A DNA stretch of 64,000 nucleotides from Streptomyces uncialis (GCF_036250755.1 NZ_CP109583.1:2356001-2420000), one strand, 5' to 3'. Positions 46,420-55,945 are shown, counted from the stretch's first letter. A program made the numbers and translations. Notes: generated from the sequence alone by a model not told the origin.

Positions 46420-47855
46420 GCGAGGTGCGGACGGACGCCGTCCGGAGTTTCCAGACGCAGGAGCTGACCTGGACGGAGGCCGACGAACAGGCCCTGGGCA
46501 GTCTCGAATGCGCCCGGTTGAGCGTCCCGCTGGACTACGCCAGGCCGGACGGAGGCACCCTCACCCTCGGTCTGGTCCGGCACCGGGCGACCGCGCCGGA
46601 GCGGCGGCGGGGTGTGCTGCTGATCGGCCCCGGGGACGATCTGGGCAACCGGGGCACCCTCCTGGGCGCCCAACTGGTGGGAACGCTGCCGAAGGAGGTA
46701 CTGGCGCAGTACGACGTGGTGGCGTTCGACCACCGGTTCATGGGGCGCAGCAGTCCGGTGGTGTGCGGCCTGGACCCGGAGGAGCGGTTCTGGGTCTTCC
46801 ACCAGCCTCGGGACTTCGACCACGAGGTGCGGTTCCAGGCGAACGTGGCGGCGAAGGTCGCCGAGCACGCCCTGGACATCCTGCCGTACGCCAATTCGCG
46901 GAACATCGCACGGGACATGGAGGTGATCCGCGGGGCGCTCGGTGAGCAGCGGATCTCCTATCTCGGCTACTCCTACGGCACCTATCTGGGCGCGGTGTGG
47001 ACCCAGATGTTCGGCGAGCACGCCGACCGGGTGGTCCTCGACAGCGTCTGCAGCCCCGACTGGGTGTGGCGCGGGCTGTTCACCGACTTCCCGCCCAACG
47101 GTGAGCGGGCGCTGACGCGCTGGGCGCGCTGGGCGGCGCCGCGCGACACGGGGCTGGGGCTGGGTGCTTCCGCGGCCCTGGTGCGGGCTTCCTACGACCG
47201 GCTGCTGGCCAGGGTGGACGCCGGTGAACCGGTGGCGGTGGCGGGGTTCCCACTGGACCGCACCCTGGCGCGACTGCTCGTGGTGGGGATGCTGAACAGT
47301 GACCGCAACTACGGCTTCCTCGGGGACATCATCCGTTCGGCCGTGCACGGCGGTCCGCTGGAGCCGGCGACGACGGGCTTTCTGGCCTCGATGTTCGGGC
47401 AGCCGAAGGAGGAGAGCGGTACGGTCGCGCAGATGGCCATTCTCGCCGGTGACTGGGCGTGGCCGCGGAACGTGGACGTGTACCGGCGGGACATGGAACG
47501 CGCGGCGCGCAGTCATCCGTTCACCGGGGCGGCGATGGCGGGGATCAAGGCGACGGCCTTCTGGCCGGTGCCGCCGAGCGAGCCGGTGACGGCGCTGGGC
47601 GAGGGCAACGCCGCGGAGAGTGTCCTGCTCGTGCAGTCGGCCGAGGACATGTCGACCCCGCACGCGGCCGCGGTACGGATGGGTGAGGTGCTGCGGCACA
47701 ACTCCCGGCTGCTCACCCTGGAGGGCTCGGCGCACCATCGGGTCTTCCCGTTCTACGGTGATCCGGGTGTCGACGAGGTCGTCACGTCGTATCTGATCGA
47801 CGGGGTGCTGCCCGGGTCCGATGTGACGCTCACCCACCGGGAGCCGCAGGTCTGA
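46416..47855 (+). CDS. Alpha/beta hydrolase, tripeptidyl-aminopeptidase-like (copy 2)
   Basis: 479 residues, paralogue of the preceding gene along its length: [45 protein letters not shown] and [16 protein letters not shown]. The full catalytic triad is retained in both copies, so both may act, perhaps as a heterodimer or on successive intermediates. Its start overlaps the previous stop (ATGA), giving translational coupling. No signal peptide. It ends at a strong bidirectional terminator. Confidence 0.87.
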   Translation: MSEVRTDAVRSFQTQELTWTEADEQALGSLECARLSVPLDYARPDGGTLTLGLVRHRATAPERRRGVLLIGPGDDLGNRGTLLGAQLVGTLPKEVLAQYDVVAFDHRFMGRSSPVVCGLDPEERFWVFHQPRDFDHEVRFQANVAAKVAEHALDILPYANSRNIARDMEVIRGALGEQRISYLGYSYGTYLGAVWTQMFGEHADRVVLDSVCSPDWVWRGLFTDFPPNGERALTRWARWAAPRDTGLGLGASAALVRASYDRLLARVDAGEPVAVAGFPLDRTLARLLVVGMLNSDRNYGFLGDIIRSAVHGGPLEPATTGFLASMFGQPKEESGTVAQMAILAGDWAWPRNVDVYRRDMERAARSHPFTGAAMAGIKATAFWPVPPSEPVTALGEGNAAESVLLVQSAEDMSTPHAAAVRMGEVLRHNSRLLTLEGSAHHRVFPFYGDPGVDEVVTSYLIDGVLPGSDVTLTHREPQV

Positions 47856-47873
47856 CGGGTGTGCGGGCGTGGT

Positions 47874-47906
47874 CGCGGGGTGCGGTGCAAGCTGCCGCAC
47901 CCCGCG
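47874..47906. terminator. Bidirectional terminator between hydrolase 2 and Rieske genes
   Basis: Perfect 12-bp arms CGCGGGGTGCGG and CCGCACCCCGCG around a 9-base loop, between convergent genes. Confidence 0.88.
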
Positions 47907-47920
47907 CGGCCGGTCGCGGG

Positions 47921-48943
47921 TCAGGTCAGGAAGTCTCGTGCCGGGTTGGCCCGGGGGTAGCGCCTGACGTACTCCAGGAACCGGGCCAGGGTGTCGTCGC
48001 TGCGGGTCAGCATGCCGGGGCGGAACCGGATGGTCGTCAGGACCGGGGCGTCGTCGGCGAACATCCCCATCATCAGTTCCATGGCCCGGTCGAGGAACGC
48101 CTCCGTCGCCGGCGGTTCCTCGCCGTCCTCGCGGCGCGCGCCGAGGACGAAGACGGGCCTGGACGCCCCGGGCCGGACCGGGCACAGGGCGGTGATCCAG
48201 AAGAACCAGCGGCCGTCGAGAGTTCCGGTCTGCCAGAAGATGTTGGTTCCGTGAATGTCGACCCGCAGGTCGAGCCGGCTGCCGTCGGGTTCGCTGACGC
48301 GCAGGGGGTAGCCCATCGAGTGATCGGTGGCGCTGACCGCGTCCTTGGGGTCCTCTTCCATCGTGAACTCGTGCTGGAGGCCGAAGTGCTGGAGGTCAAG
48401 GGTCTGCGCGGTCACCAGCCAGGGGTCGAAGGGCGCCTCGTCGAGGACGGAGTGGCGGAACACCAGCTCGTCCTGCGGATAGGGGAGATCCGGGACGTCG
48501 AACGTGGGCCGCTCGCCGTTGAACGCCCAGACGATCCCGTGCCGCTCCCGTGCCGGGAAGCGGAACAGCCGTGCCCCCGGCGGCACCGGGTCGCCGATGC
48601 CCGTCACCGCGCACATCCCGGCGCCGTCGTACTCCCAGCGGTGGAAGCGGCACCGCAGCCGATCTCCCACCACCTCCCCCACCGACAGATCAGCGCCGAG
48701 ATGGACGCAGTACGCGCTGAGCACCCGGGCCTCGCCGCCGCCGGCGGCCCGGAACGCGACCACCCGGCCACCCAGGAAGTCCGCGCCGACCACCGAACCC
48801 GCGGTCAGTTCGTCCGACAGACAGACCGGGAACCAACTCTGGCTGTACAGACCGTCCTCCCCCTCCCCGGGTACGGGAGGACCGAGTTCCCGGTGGGGTG
48901 ATTCCTCGGCGGACGGAATGCCGGAACGATCGAGCCCGGTCAT
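47921..48943 (-). CDS. Rieske non-haem iron oxygenase
   Basis: 340-residue oxygenase component. The [2Fe-2S] cluster ligands are Cys79, His81, Cys98 and His101 (CVHLGADL and CRFHRWEY). The mononuclear iron ligands Asp183, His186 and His191 lie in TLDLQHFGLQHEF. The layout matches KshA/cholesterol-desaturase-like Rieske enzymes, which hydroxylate or desaturate large hydrophobic substrates. A ferredoxin reductase must be supplied from elsewhere. ATG 48943 follows GGGGAG. It is divergent from the SnoaL-like genes and likely part of the same pathway. Confidence 0.92.
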   Translation of the reverse strand: MTGLDRSGIPSAEESPHRELGPPVPGEGEDGLYSQSWFPVCLSDELTAGSVVGADFLGGRVVAFRAAGGGEARVLSAYCVHLGADLSVGEVVGDRLRCRFHRWEYDGAGMCAVTGIGDPVPPGARLFRFPARERHGIVWAFNGERPTFDVPDLPYPQDELVFRHSVLDEAPFDPWLVTAQTLDLQHFGLQHEFTMEEDPKDAVSATDHSMGYPLRVSEPDGSRLDLRVDIHGTNIFWQTGTLDGRWFFWITALCPVRPGASRPVFVLGARREDGEEPPATEAFLDRAMELMMGMFADDAPVLTTIRFRPGMLTRSDDTLARFLEYVRRYPRANPARDFLT

Positions 48944-49157
48944 GACAACTCCCCTGCCGCGATAAGGCGGCCCGTAGTCATTGATGCTCTTTCTTTTTCC
49001 CTGCGAAATTGTTTCCACGGCCTGATCGGCACGTCAACCCCTCGCCCGATCAGGCAGGGCACAGCAATCTGCGAGAAGTGGCATACGGCGGCTCGCGGCT
49101 ATTGTTTCCAGAACTGCGCACACCCACAGCAGACTGCGACTTCCGGAAGGAATTGGC

Positions 49158-49634
49158 ATGCCGGCTCAGCGGGAAAACCCCCCGGGGAACGACTCCCCCG
49201 GCGCGTCGACGGCCGCGAACAAGGCGGTGGTGCGGCAGATGATCGACACCTGGAACAACGGCGACCTCGCGGGGATGATGCGGTTCTGGTCCCCGGACAT
49301 GGTCCATCACGGCCGGGACGGAAGCCCGATGCCCGGCGCGGACGTCGCCGCCGAGATGGCGCGGTTCATGCGGGCCTTCCCCGATCTGCGTCTCACGGTG
49401 CACAGCCTGGTCGCGGAGGACGATCTGGTGTCCACCCGGCTCACCGTGGAGGGCACTCACCAGGGCGAGTACCTGGGTCTGCCGCCCACCGGCCGCAAGG
49501 TGAGCTGCGCGCTGCTCGGCCAGCTGCGCATCGATTCCGGCACCGTGGTCGAGCACTGGGGTGTGGCCGACGGACTGTATCTGCTGGAACAGCTCGGACT
49601 CCTGCCCGCCGATCTCCTCCAGGCCACCGCCTGA
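49158..49634 (+). CDS. SnoaL-like polyketide cyclase/ester cyclase (copy 1)
   Basis: 158 residues with an NTF2-like fold: ANKAVVRQMIDTWNNGDLAGMMRFWSPDMVHH, then HQGEYLGLPPTGRKVS and VVEHWGVADGLYLLEQLG. The family includes aldol cyclases of aromatic polyketides and small hydroxylases. GGAAGGA lies seven bases before ATG 49158. It begins an apparent operon of SnoaL-SnoaL-FAD monooxygenase-UbiB. Cyclase function is an inference from fold and context. Confidence 0.86.
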   Translation: MPAQRENPPGNDSPGASTAANKAVVRQMIDTWNNGDLAGMMRFWSPDMVHHGRDGSPMPGADVAAEMARFMRAFPDLRLTVHSLVAEDDLVSTRLTVEGTHQGEYLGLPPTGRKVSCALLGQLRIDSGTVVEHWGVADGLYLLEQLGLLPADLLQATA

Positions 49635-49686
49635 CATCCCGTGCTCAGTTCTCCGTCGGTTCACGTCGCTGAGGGGAGTCGCTCTT

Positions 49687-50208
49687 ATGACGCAGTACGC
49701 CACCGCGGCGCAGCGGAAATCCACTTACGAGGAAACCGTCCGCCGATTCCGTGGAGCCGTGCTTTTCACCCATGAATACTCGGTGATCCAGGATGTTCTC
49801 ACACCGGATTTCGTGGATCATTTCGCGCCGCCCTGGGATCCGCCCGGGCGGGAGGGTGTGGCGCACCGGTTCGGTCAGGCCGCTGACGCCCTGACCACCC
49901 GCCGGGTGGAGGTGGTGGTCTCGGTGTGCGAGGGCGACATCCTCGCGCAGGCGATCGAACTGCACTTCGAACACACCGGTGAGTTCATGGGTCTGCCGCC
50001 CACCGGACGCGCCTTCACCATCGGCGGCTCCAACACCTTCCGGTTCCGGGAGGGAAGGATCGCCGAGCACTGGGGGGTGTTCGATGTCGCGAAGATCCCG
50101 GACCTGCTCGCCGCCGCCCCGGGCCCCGAAGGGGGCTGGAGTTCCATGTGGGAACCGGGTGCCCCCCATGGCGGGCGGCCCGCGAACGGTGCCCCGGGGC
50201 CGGGGTGA
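49687..50208 (+). CDS. SnoaL-like protein (copy 2)
   Basis: 173 residues, same family as its neighbour: FTHEYSVIQDVLTPDFVDHF, HTGEFMGLPPTGRAFTIGG and GRIAEHWGVFDVAKIPDLL. It has a Gly/Pro-rich tail of about 25 residues. ATG 49687 has GGGGAG nine bases upstream. The stop overlaps the next gene start (GTGA). Two different SnoaL-like proteins in one operon could act on two cyclisation or hydroxylation steps, or form a heterodimer. Confidence 0.86.
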   Translation: MTQYATAAQRKSTYEETVRRFRGAVLFTHEYSVIQDVLTPDFVDHFAPPWDPPGREGVAHRFGQAADALTTRRVEVVVSVCEGDILAQAIELHFEHTGEFMGLPPTGRAFTIGGSNTFRFREGRIAEHWGVFDVAKIPDLLAAAPGPEGGWSSMWEPGAPHGGRPANGAPGPG

Positions 50209-51347
50209 GAGCCCGGCGCGCGCTGATCATCGGGGCGGGCCCCGCCGGACTCGCAACCGCCGTCCTGCTGCGCCGCGCGGGTCTGGAGACCCGGGTGCAC
50301 GAAGGCGCGCCAGGCCCGCGGACGGGCGGCAGCGCGCTGACGCTGTGGCCGAACGCGCTCACGGCGCTGGAGAGCGTCGGTGTCGCCGCGGCGGTGCTGG
50401 CCCGCAGCGCGCCGAGCGCCGGGCTCGCGATGCGTACCGCGGGTGGTGACACCTTGCAGTACACGTCCCCGGATCTTCTGGAGCGGTGCGGGGGCACCGG
50501 ACGGGCGCTGCTGCGCGCTGATCTTCTCGACGCCCTGTACGGCGCGTACGGGGCGGAGGAGGTGCGGTTCGGGGACCGCTGTGTCGCCGTCGGGGAGGAG
50601 CACGGGGTCGTCGTCGCCCGGTTCGACGACGGCCGGGAGGAGGAGGGCGATCTGCTGATCGGGGCGGACGGCATCCGCTCCCGGGTGCGCGCGTCGCTCT
50701 TCGGGGGCGGCGATCTGCGGTACAGCGGGTACGCGGTGAGCCGTGGCGTGGCGTCCGTCGCGGAGCCCGGTCATCCGGCCCTGCTCTCCCTGGGCGCCGG
50801 ACGGCAGTTCGGGCTGTTCCCGCTCCCGAACGGCAGGATGTACTGGTTCGCGGCCTTCGCCGCCCCCGAGAGGAGGACGGTGGGCAGTACCGGGCATCTG
50901 CCGTTCCTCCTGGAGCGTTTCGGTGACTGGCACGATCCCGTACCGCGGGTGCTGCGGGCCACCGATCCGGCGGACGTGAGTGTGACGGGCATCCACGACC
51001 GGCGTCCGCTGCGGCACTGGGGCACAGGTGCGGTGACCCTGGTGGGTGACGCCGCCCATCCGAGCGCCCCGGCGATGGGGCAGGGCACCTGTCAGGCGTT
51101 CGAGGACGCGGTGGTGCTCGCTCGTCATCTCGCCGGTACCGACGATGTCCCGGGGGCGCTGCGCGCGTACGCGGCGCGGCGCCGGCGGCGGGCGCATTCC
51201 GTCACCGTCCAGTCCCACTGGATGGGCCGGATGGGCCAGTGGCGCCATCCGCTGCTGTGCGGGGTGCGGGACGGACTGATCGCAGTGATGCCCCAGTCGG
51301 CCCAACTGCGGGGCTTGCGCGGCATGTTCGCGTTCGACGCCGCCTGA
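50205..51347 (+). CDS. FAD-dependent monooxygenase
   Basis: 380-residue aromatic-hydroxylase-type flavoprotein. The dinucleotide motif is LIIGAGPAGLATAVLLRRAG (Gly10, Gly12, Gly15). The DG motif is LLIGADGIRSRVR and the second FAD motif TLVGDAAHPSAPAMGQGTCQAFEDA. No C-terminal thioredoxin-like domain. GTG 50205 overlaps the previous stop, so it is translationally coupled to the second SnoaL gene. It probably hydroxylates or epoxidises a cluster intermediate with NAD(P)H and O2. Confidence 0.92.
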   Translation: MRARRALIIGAGPAGLATAVLLRRAGLETRVHEGAPGPRTGGSALTLWPNALTALESVGVAAAVLARSAPSAGLAMRTAGGDTLQYTSPDLLERCGGTGRALLRADLLDALYGAYGAEEVRFGDRCVAVGEEHGVVVARFDDGREEEGDLLIGADGIRSRVRASLFGGGDLRYSGYAVSRGVASVAEPGHPALLSLGAGRQFGLFPLPNGRMYWFAAFAAPERRTVGSTGHLPFLLERFGDWHDPVPRVLRATDPADVSVTGIHDRRPLRHWGTGAVTLVGDAAHPSAPAMGQGTCQAFEDAVVLARHLAGTDDVPGALRAYAARRRRRAHSVTVQSHWMGRMGQWRHPLLCGVRDGLIAVMPQSAQLRGLRGMFAFDAA

Positions 51348-51389
51348 CGGGCCTTCACCGACCGGATCGACGAGCTCCAAGGAGACCCC

Positions 51390-52718
51390 ATGGATCAGCT
51401 GGATCCTGCGAAGGAGTCCGCCGCGACCGGCTCCCCGGCCGCCGGGGACCAGCCACCGAAGGTACGGGTCCCCGTGCACCGGGTCCTGCTGCGGCTGTGC
51501 TCCCTCACCCTCGCGGTGGCCGCCGAGGCTTTGGTGACCCTCCCGGTCCTGGCCGTCGTACGGGCGGTGCGGGGCCGGGACGCCGCCGGACGCTTCCTGC
51601 GCCGCCGGCTCGTACGGCGGATCCAGGCCCTCGGGCCCACCTTCGTGAAGTTCGCGCAGATCGCGGGCGCCCGCCGGGATGTGCTTCCGGGGCCCCTGTG
51701 CGACGAGCTGTCCCGGCTCCATGACTCGGTGCGGCCCATCACCGCCCGGCAGTCCCGGCGGGCCTGGCGCAAGGCGTACGGCGGCGCGCCCCCGCCGTTC
51801 CTGGCCGGACTCGACGCCGTTCCGGTGGCGGGTGGCAGCATCGCGTGTGTGTACCGCGGGGTGCTGCATGACGGCCGCGTGGTCGCGCTGAAGCTGAAAC
51901 GTCCCGGTATCGACGGGGTGATGCGGGCGGACCTGGCACTGATCCGCGCGCTGGTACGGGCGTGCGAACGTCTTCCCCAGCTGCGGGGGATGCCGATGGC
52001 CGATCTCGTGGGGTATGTCAGCAACGCCATCCTGGGCCAGCTCGACCTGCGCCGCGAGGAGGCGAACATCGTCCGGCTGCGGGAGAACCTGGCGGCCGTG
52101 CCCGATGTGGATGTCCCCGAGCTCCATCCGCGGCTGTCCCGGCCGACGTGTCTGGTCTTCGAATTCATCCCGGAGTTGGACACAGGTACTCCGGGGACCC
52201 TGCCCGACCCGGTGCGGGCCAGACTCGCCTCCGCCGTGCTGTCCGCGGCGCACAAGATGATGTTCGTGGACGGGTTCGTGCACTGCGACCCGCATCCGGG
52301 GAACATCTATCTCCTGCCGCGGGGGCGGGCGGTGATCCTCGACGCCGGGTACAGCGTCCAACTCCCGGACCGGGTGCGGAACCTGATCGGCGGGTTCTTC
52401 TCCGCGCTGGCCTCCGGGGACGGCCGCCGGTGCGGGGAGATCATGCTGGCGAGCATGGCCGACGTCGGTCCTGACTGCGACACGGACGCCTTCGTGGACG
52501 ACATCGCGGAGCTCGTCGCGCGGTCGGCGGGGCCGGGCAACGCCTTCGCCATGGCGCCGTTCGGCAACGGGGTCTTCGAGGTGCAGAGCGCCCACCGGCT
52601 TTACGCCGCCTCGGACTTCGCCTTCCCGATCATGTCGTTGATGATTCTGGAGAGCACCGTGCGGGGCCTGTGGCCGGAGGCGGACTTCCAGCAGGTGGGT
52701 GCCGCGGCGCCGCAGTGA
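51390..52718 (+). CDS. UbiB/AarF (ABC1) family atypical kinase-like protein
   Basis: 442 residues. A membrane-like helix near residues 35-60 (LTLAVAAEALVTLPVLAVV) precedes the UbiB fold: LGPTFVKFAQIAGARRD as the KxGQ-region variant, VAGGSIACVYRG as the glycine/alanine-rich loop, VALKLKRPG with the catalytic Lys, FVHCDPHPGNIYLL and ILDAGYS in place of DFG. UbiB proteins are ATPases that assist handling of hydrophobic quinone or lipid intermediates. ATG 51390 follows GGAG. Placed at the end of a tailoring operon, it may help extract or present a membrane-partitioned polyketide; this is inference. Confidence 0.87.
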   Translation: MDQLDPAKESAATGSPAAGDQPPKVRVPVHRVLLRLCSLTLAVAAEALVTLPVLAVVRAVRGRDAAGRFLRRRLVRRIQALGPTFVKFAQIAGARRDVLPGPLCDELSRLHDSVRPITARQSRRAWRKAYGGAPPPFLAGLDAVPVAGGSIACVYRGVLHDGRVVALKLKRPGIDGVMRADLALIRALVRACERLPQLRGMPMADLVGYVSNAILGQLDLRREEANIVRLRENLAAVPDVDVPELHPRLSRPTCLVFEFIPELDTGTPGTLPDPVRARLASAVLSAAHKMMFVDGFVHCDPHPGNIYLLPRGRAVILDAGYSVQLPDRVRNLIGGFFSALASGDGRRCGEIMLASMADVGPDCDTDAFVDDIAELVARSAGPGNAFAMAPFGNGVFEVQSAHRLYAASDFAFPIMSLMILESTVRGLWPEADFQQVGAAAPQ

Positions 52719-52752
52719 GACAGCGGCGCCGTCCGTGACCCCGGGCGGACCA

Positions 52753-52785
52753 CCGCCCGCCGGACCCCCGGAGGGCGGCGGGCGG
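52753..52785. terminator. Bidirectional terminator between ubiB-like and VOC genes
   Basis: Perfect 10-bp arms CCGCCCGCCG and CGGCGGGCGG between convergent genes. Confidence 0.85.
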
Positions 52786-52802
52786 CGGGCGTCCGTGCCG
52801 GG

Positions 52803-53183
52803 TCAGCCGGCGGGCTGGAGCAGGAAGAACTCGTTCCCGTCCGGGTCCTTGAAGCTGGCGTTGGAGCCGCCGAAAGGCATCTGCTCCGGCGGACGGGTGA
52901 AGGTCACGCCACGGCCCACGAGTTCCTCATGGGTCGCCTTGATGTCCTCGGTGACCAGCTGGATGTCCGTGAACCTGCCGATCTTGCCCTCCTCGTAGAC
53001 GGGGAAGTCCTTAGTGCAGAGCACGATCCGGGTCTGGGAGCCGGGGGGCGCGACCTCGACCCAGCGGACGGGCCCGAAGCTCTGGTCCTCCCGGAGCTCG
53101 AAGCCGAGGGTGTTCACATAGAAGTCGACGGCCTTGTCCTGGTCGTTGACGAAGACGTCGATCGTACCGATGTGCGAGATCAC
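52803..53183 (-). CDS. VOC-superfamily (glyoxalase/bleomycin-resistance-like) protein 1
   Basis: 126 residues, two beta-alpha-beta-beta-beta modules: IDVFVNDQDKAVDFYVNTLGFELRED and FTDIQLVTEDIKATHEELVGRGVTF, ending SFKDPDGNEFFLLQ with a conserved Glu. It starts at GTG 53183 behind AGGAGG. It is the last gene of an AraC-VOC-MFS-VOC run on the minus strand. Many VOC proteins in antibiotic clusters sequester the product, so self-resistance is plausible; an enzymatic role cannot be excluded. Confidence 0.9.
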   Translation of the reverse strand: MISHIGTIDVFVNDQDKAVDFYVNTLGFELREDQSFGPVRWVEVAPPGSQTRIVLCTKDFPVYEEGKIGRFTDIQLVTEDIKATHEELVGRGVTFTRPPEQMPFGGSNASFKDPDGNEFFLLQPAG

Positions 53184-53260
53184 GGTTCCTCCTGATATAT
53201 CCGGGCACCGAGGGCGCCGTCGTTGATGTGCTGGACGAGTGGTGTGCGGTGGGAGCGCCG

Positions 53261-54931
53261 CTACGACGCGGTTTCCGCCCCGGCGGCGGTGTCCCGCTCA
53301 CCGTCGGACGTCGGCGTGGCGTCCGCGTCCGCGTCCGCCACGATCTCCGCCCGGGGCGCGAGCAGCAGCACGAGCAGCGCGCCCAAGACGACGAACGCCG
53401 CACCGCCGAGCATGGCGAGCTGGAATCCCTCCATGAACGCGGCGTGTCCCGCGTCGGCCGCGGCCCGCGCCACCGAGGCCGGTGTGCCCTCCGGCACGGG
53501 CACGACGCCCTGGGAGACGACCTTGCTCATCTGTTCGAGTGACGTGGCGAGAGGTTCGGGCACGTCCGCGTCCGCCAGTTCCTGCGGCAGCACGGTGCTG
53601 ACCCGGGCCGAGATCATCGAGCCGAGGGCGGCCGTACCGAGGACACCGCCGAGCATCAGGGCCGTCTGCTGGAGCCCGGACGCCACGCCCGTGAGCTGGC
53701 TGGGCGCGCTGTTGACAATCATCTCGATGGCGGTGGGGGCGACCATGCCCATGCCCACCCCGAGCGGGGCGAGGAACGGCCACATCGCGTGGTACGAGGA
53801 GTCCCCCGTCATCCAGGAGAGCCCCAGGAGGGCCACCGCGATCAGGGACAGACCGAGCGAGAGCGGGACCCTGGGCCCGAACCGCTGGTTGAGCACGGCT
53901 CCCGTCGGCGCGCCGACACCGAACAGCACGGTGAACGGCAGCAGTCCGAGTCCCGCCTGCATCGGCTCGAAACCGTGCACCTGCTGGAGGTACAGCGCCA
54001 GGTAGAACGTGGCGCCGAAGGCGGCGAACCCGCCGACGAGCAGGGCCGTCGTACCGATCGAGATGGCGCGCAGCCGGAACAGCGAGGGTGGGAGGAGCGC
54101 TTCGGCGGTCGTGCGTTCGCGCAGGACGAACAGCGTGCCGAGGACGAGCGCCGCGGCGAACGAGCCGAGTGTCCGGCCCGCCCCCCAGCCGTGTTCGGGG
54201 ACCTGGATGATTCCCCAGACCAGGGCGAACAGCGTGGCGGTGAGCAGGACGACACCGGGCAGATCGAAGGACCGGCCGGCGCCCTCCGGGCGGATCGCGG
54301 GGATCGCCCATGCCCCGAGGGCGAACGCGGCGACCCCGACGACCAGGTTGACGAAGAAGACCCAGCGCCAGTTCAGCAGGTCCACCATCACCCCGCCGAT
54401 GAAGGGTCCGGCCGCCATGGCCAGGGCGCCGACGGCGCTCCAGACCCCGATGGCCACCTTCAGCCTGTCCTTGGGGAAGGTGGCCTTGAGCACTGCGAGT
54501 CCGCTGGGTGCGAGCACCGCGCCGCTGATGCCCTGGAGGACGCGCCAGAAGATCAGCATGCCGATGTTGTCGGCGAGGCCCGCCATCACCGAGGTGGCGG
54601 AGAAGGCGGCCATCCCGATGAGGAAGAACTTCTTGTGCCCGTAGCGGTCACCGAGTTTTCCCGCGGTGACCAGCACACAGGCGACGGCCAGCATGTAGCC
54701 GTTGGTCACCCACTGGAGCGTGGAGAGGTCGGTGTCGAGATCGACGGCGATGACCGGGTTGGCCACGGCGACGACGGTGCCGTCCAGGGCCTCCATCATC
54801 GTGCCCAGGGCGACCGCGGTCAGGACGATCCAGGGGCTGCGGAGGCCGTTGCTGCTGCGGTCGCCGGCCGTGGGGGCCGCGGAGCCGGCCGGGCCCGCGC
54901 TCCGCCCGGCCTGCTTCGGATCTTGAACCAC
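53261..54931 (-). CDS. MFS drug exporter, DHA2 (EmrB/QacA) family
   Basis: 556-residue membrane protein with 14 predicted helices. Motif A is GKLGDRYGHKKFFLIG and motif C lies in SAVGALAMAAGPFIGGVM; LDGTVVAVANPVI in helix 1 (with Asp) is typical of proton-coupled multidrug exporters. GTG 54931 follows AAGGA. It lies 27 bp after VOC protein 2 and 77 bp before VOC protein 1, in an operon led by an AraC regulator. Probably exports the cluster product. Confidence 0.95.
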   Translation of the reverse strand: MVQDPKQAGRSAGPAGSAAPTAGDRSSNGLRSPWIVLTAVALGTMMEALDGTVVAVANPVIAVDLDTDLSTLQWVTNGYMLAVACVLVTAGKLGDRYGHKKFFLIGMAAFSATSVMAGLADNIGMLIFWRVLQGISGAVLAPSGLAVLKATFPKDRLKVAIGVWSAVGALAMAAGPFIGGVMVDLLNWRWVFFVNLVVGVAAFALGAWAIPAIRPEGAGRSFDLPGVVLLTATLFALVWGIIQVPEHGWGAGRTLGSFAAALVLGTLFVLRERTTAEALLPPSLFRLRAISIGTTALLVGGFAAFGATFYLALYLQQVHGFEPMQAGLGLLPFTVLFGVGAPTGAVLNQRFGPRVPLSLGLSLIAVALLGLSWMTGDSSYHAMWPFLAPLGVGMGMVAPTAIEMIVNSAPSQLTGVASGLQQTALMLGGVLGTAALGSMISARVSTVLPQELADADVPEPLATSLEQMSKVVSQGVVPVPEGTPASVARAAADAGHAAFMEGFQLAMLGGAAFVVLGALLVLLLAPRAEIVADADADATPTSDGERDTAAGAETAS

Positions 54932-54958
54932 GATGTGGTCCTTCCCTTCTCAGCGGGT

Positions 54959-55366
54959 TCAGCCCCGGCTGTCGTTGAGGCTGAACCAGTTGCCGGAGTC
55001 GTCGCGGAACACCGCCTCCGTACCGAAGGGCCGCTTGACCGGTTCCTGGACGAACGTGACTCCCGCCTGGCGCAGCCGTTCGTACGTGGCACGGGTGTTC
55101 TCCACGTGCAGCACGCCGACGCCGATGACTCCCTTGGCGATGAGGTCCCGGAAGTGCGCGGTGGTCTCCTCGTCGTACTCGGGGGGCCCGACCTTGCGCA
55201 GGACCATCTCGACCTCGGGCTCGTCCTTGGGGCCGACGGTGAGCCAGCGCAGTTCGCCTATGGTCATGTCGTTGCGGACCTCGAACCCGAGCTTCTCGGT
55301 GTAGAAGGCCTTCGCGGAATCCTGGTCGAGCACCGGGATGGTGACATGGGAGAGACGAGCGCGCAT
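54959..55366 (-). CDS. VOC-superfamily protein 2
   Basis: 135 residues: LSHVTIPVLDQDSAKAFYTEKLGFEVRND, then VGVLHVENTRATYERLRQAGVTFVQEP and TEAVFRDDSGNWFSLND. It belongs to the same family as VOC protein 1 but with low sequence identity, so these are not recent duplicates. It is co-transcribed with the AraC gene 42 bp upstream, a pairing common in Streptomyces. Binding of a small toxic molecule or a metal-dependent step are the options. Confidence 0.9.
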   Translation of the reverse strand: MRARLSHVTIPVLDQDSAKAFYTEKLGFEVRNDMTIGELRWLTVGPKDEPEVEMVLRKVGPPEYDEETTAHFRDLIAKGVIGVGVLHVENTRATYERLRQAGVTFVQEPVKRPFGTEAVFRDDSGNWFSLNDSRG

Positions 55367-55408
55367 GGACTTCCTTCCGACGTGGAGCAGTTGAGCTGTG
55401 AGCAGACG

Positions 55409-55945
55409 TTATCGAGGCGTCCGGTCAGTGACATCTCCTGGATTGCGGACCTTGGTTCCGCTTGTGTCCGGGGGGTTGCGCGGATCGTCCGGAGGGTCCT
55501 GGGGCGCGCTCGCGGTCCGCGGTCCGGCGGTGACGCCCTCACGGCGGGCACACATGAACAGGTAGCACCCGGGGATGGGCGGAGGGCCGCCCTGCCGCGC
55601 GATCTCCCCCCGGTAGGCGGTCGGGGAGACACCCACGACCTCGGAGAACCGGGAGCTGAACGAGCCGACGCTCGAATACCCGACGAGATGGCAGATCTCC
55701 GCCACCGTGAGGTTCGTGGCGCGCAGCAGATCGCGGGCCCGTTCGATACGCCGCTGGGTCAGATAGCGGCCGGGTGTCTCGCCGTACGCCGCCTGGAACG
55801 AGCGCAGGAAGTGGAAGCGCGAGCACCCGGCCTCGGCGGCCAGGGTGGTGAGATCCAGCGGATCGGCGTACGAGCGGTCCATCAGGTCCTTCGCCCGGCG
55901 CAGAAACGGGAGCAGTCCGGAGGAGGGGAGTTCGTGGCCTGGCAT
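55409..55945 (-). CDS. AraC-family regulator of the VOC-MFS operon
   Basis: 178 residues with an N-terminal double HTH (PLDLTTLAAEAGCSRFHFLRSFQAAYGETPGRYLTQ and TVAEICHLVGYSSVGSFSSRFSEVVGVSPTAY) and a Pro-rich, apparently disordered tail with the Cys pair CYLFMC. There is no effector domain of known type. It leads the run AraC, VOC2, MFS, VOC1, with gaps of 42, 27 and 77 bp, and probably activates it. The GAGG box is unusually close to ATG 55945. Confidence 0.88.
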   Translation of the reverse strand: MPGHELPSSGLLPFLRRAKDLMDRSYADPLDLTTLAAEAGCSRFHFLRSFQAAYGETPGRYLTQRRIERARDLLRATNLTVAEICHLVGYSSVGSFSSRFSEVVGVSPTAYRGEIARQGGPPPIPGCYLFMCARREGVTAGPRTASAPQDPPDDPRNPPDTSGTKVRNPGDVTDRTPR

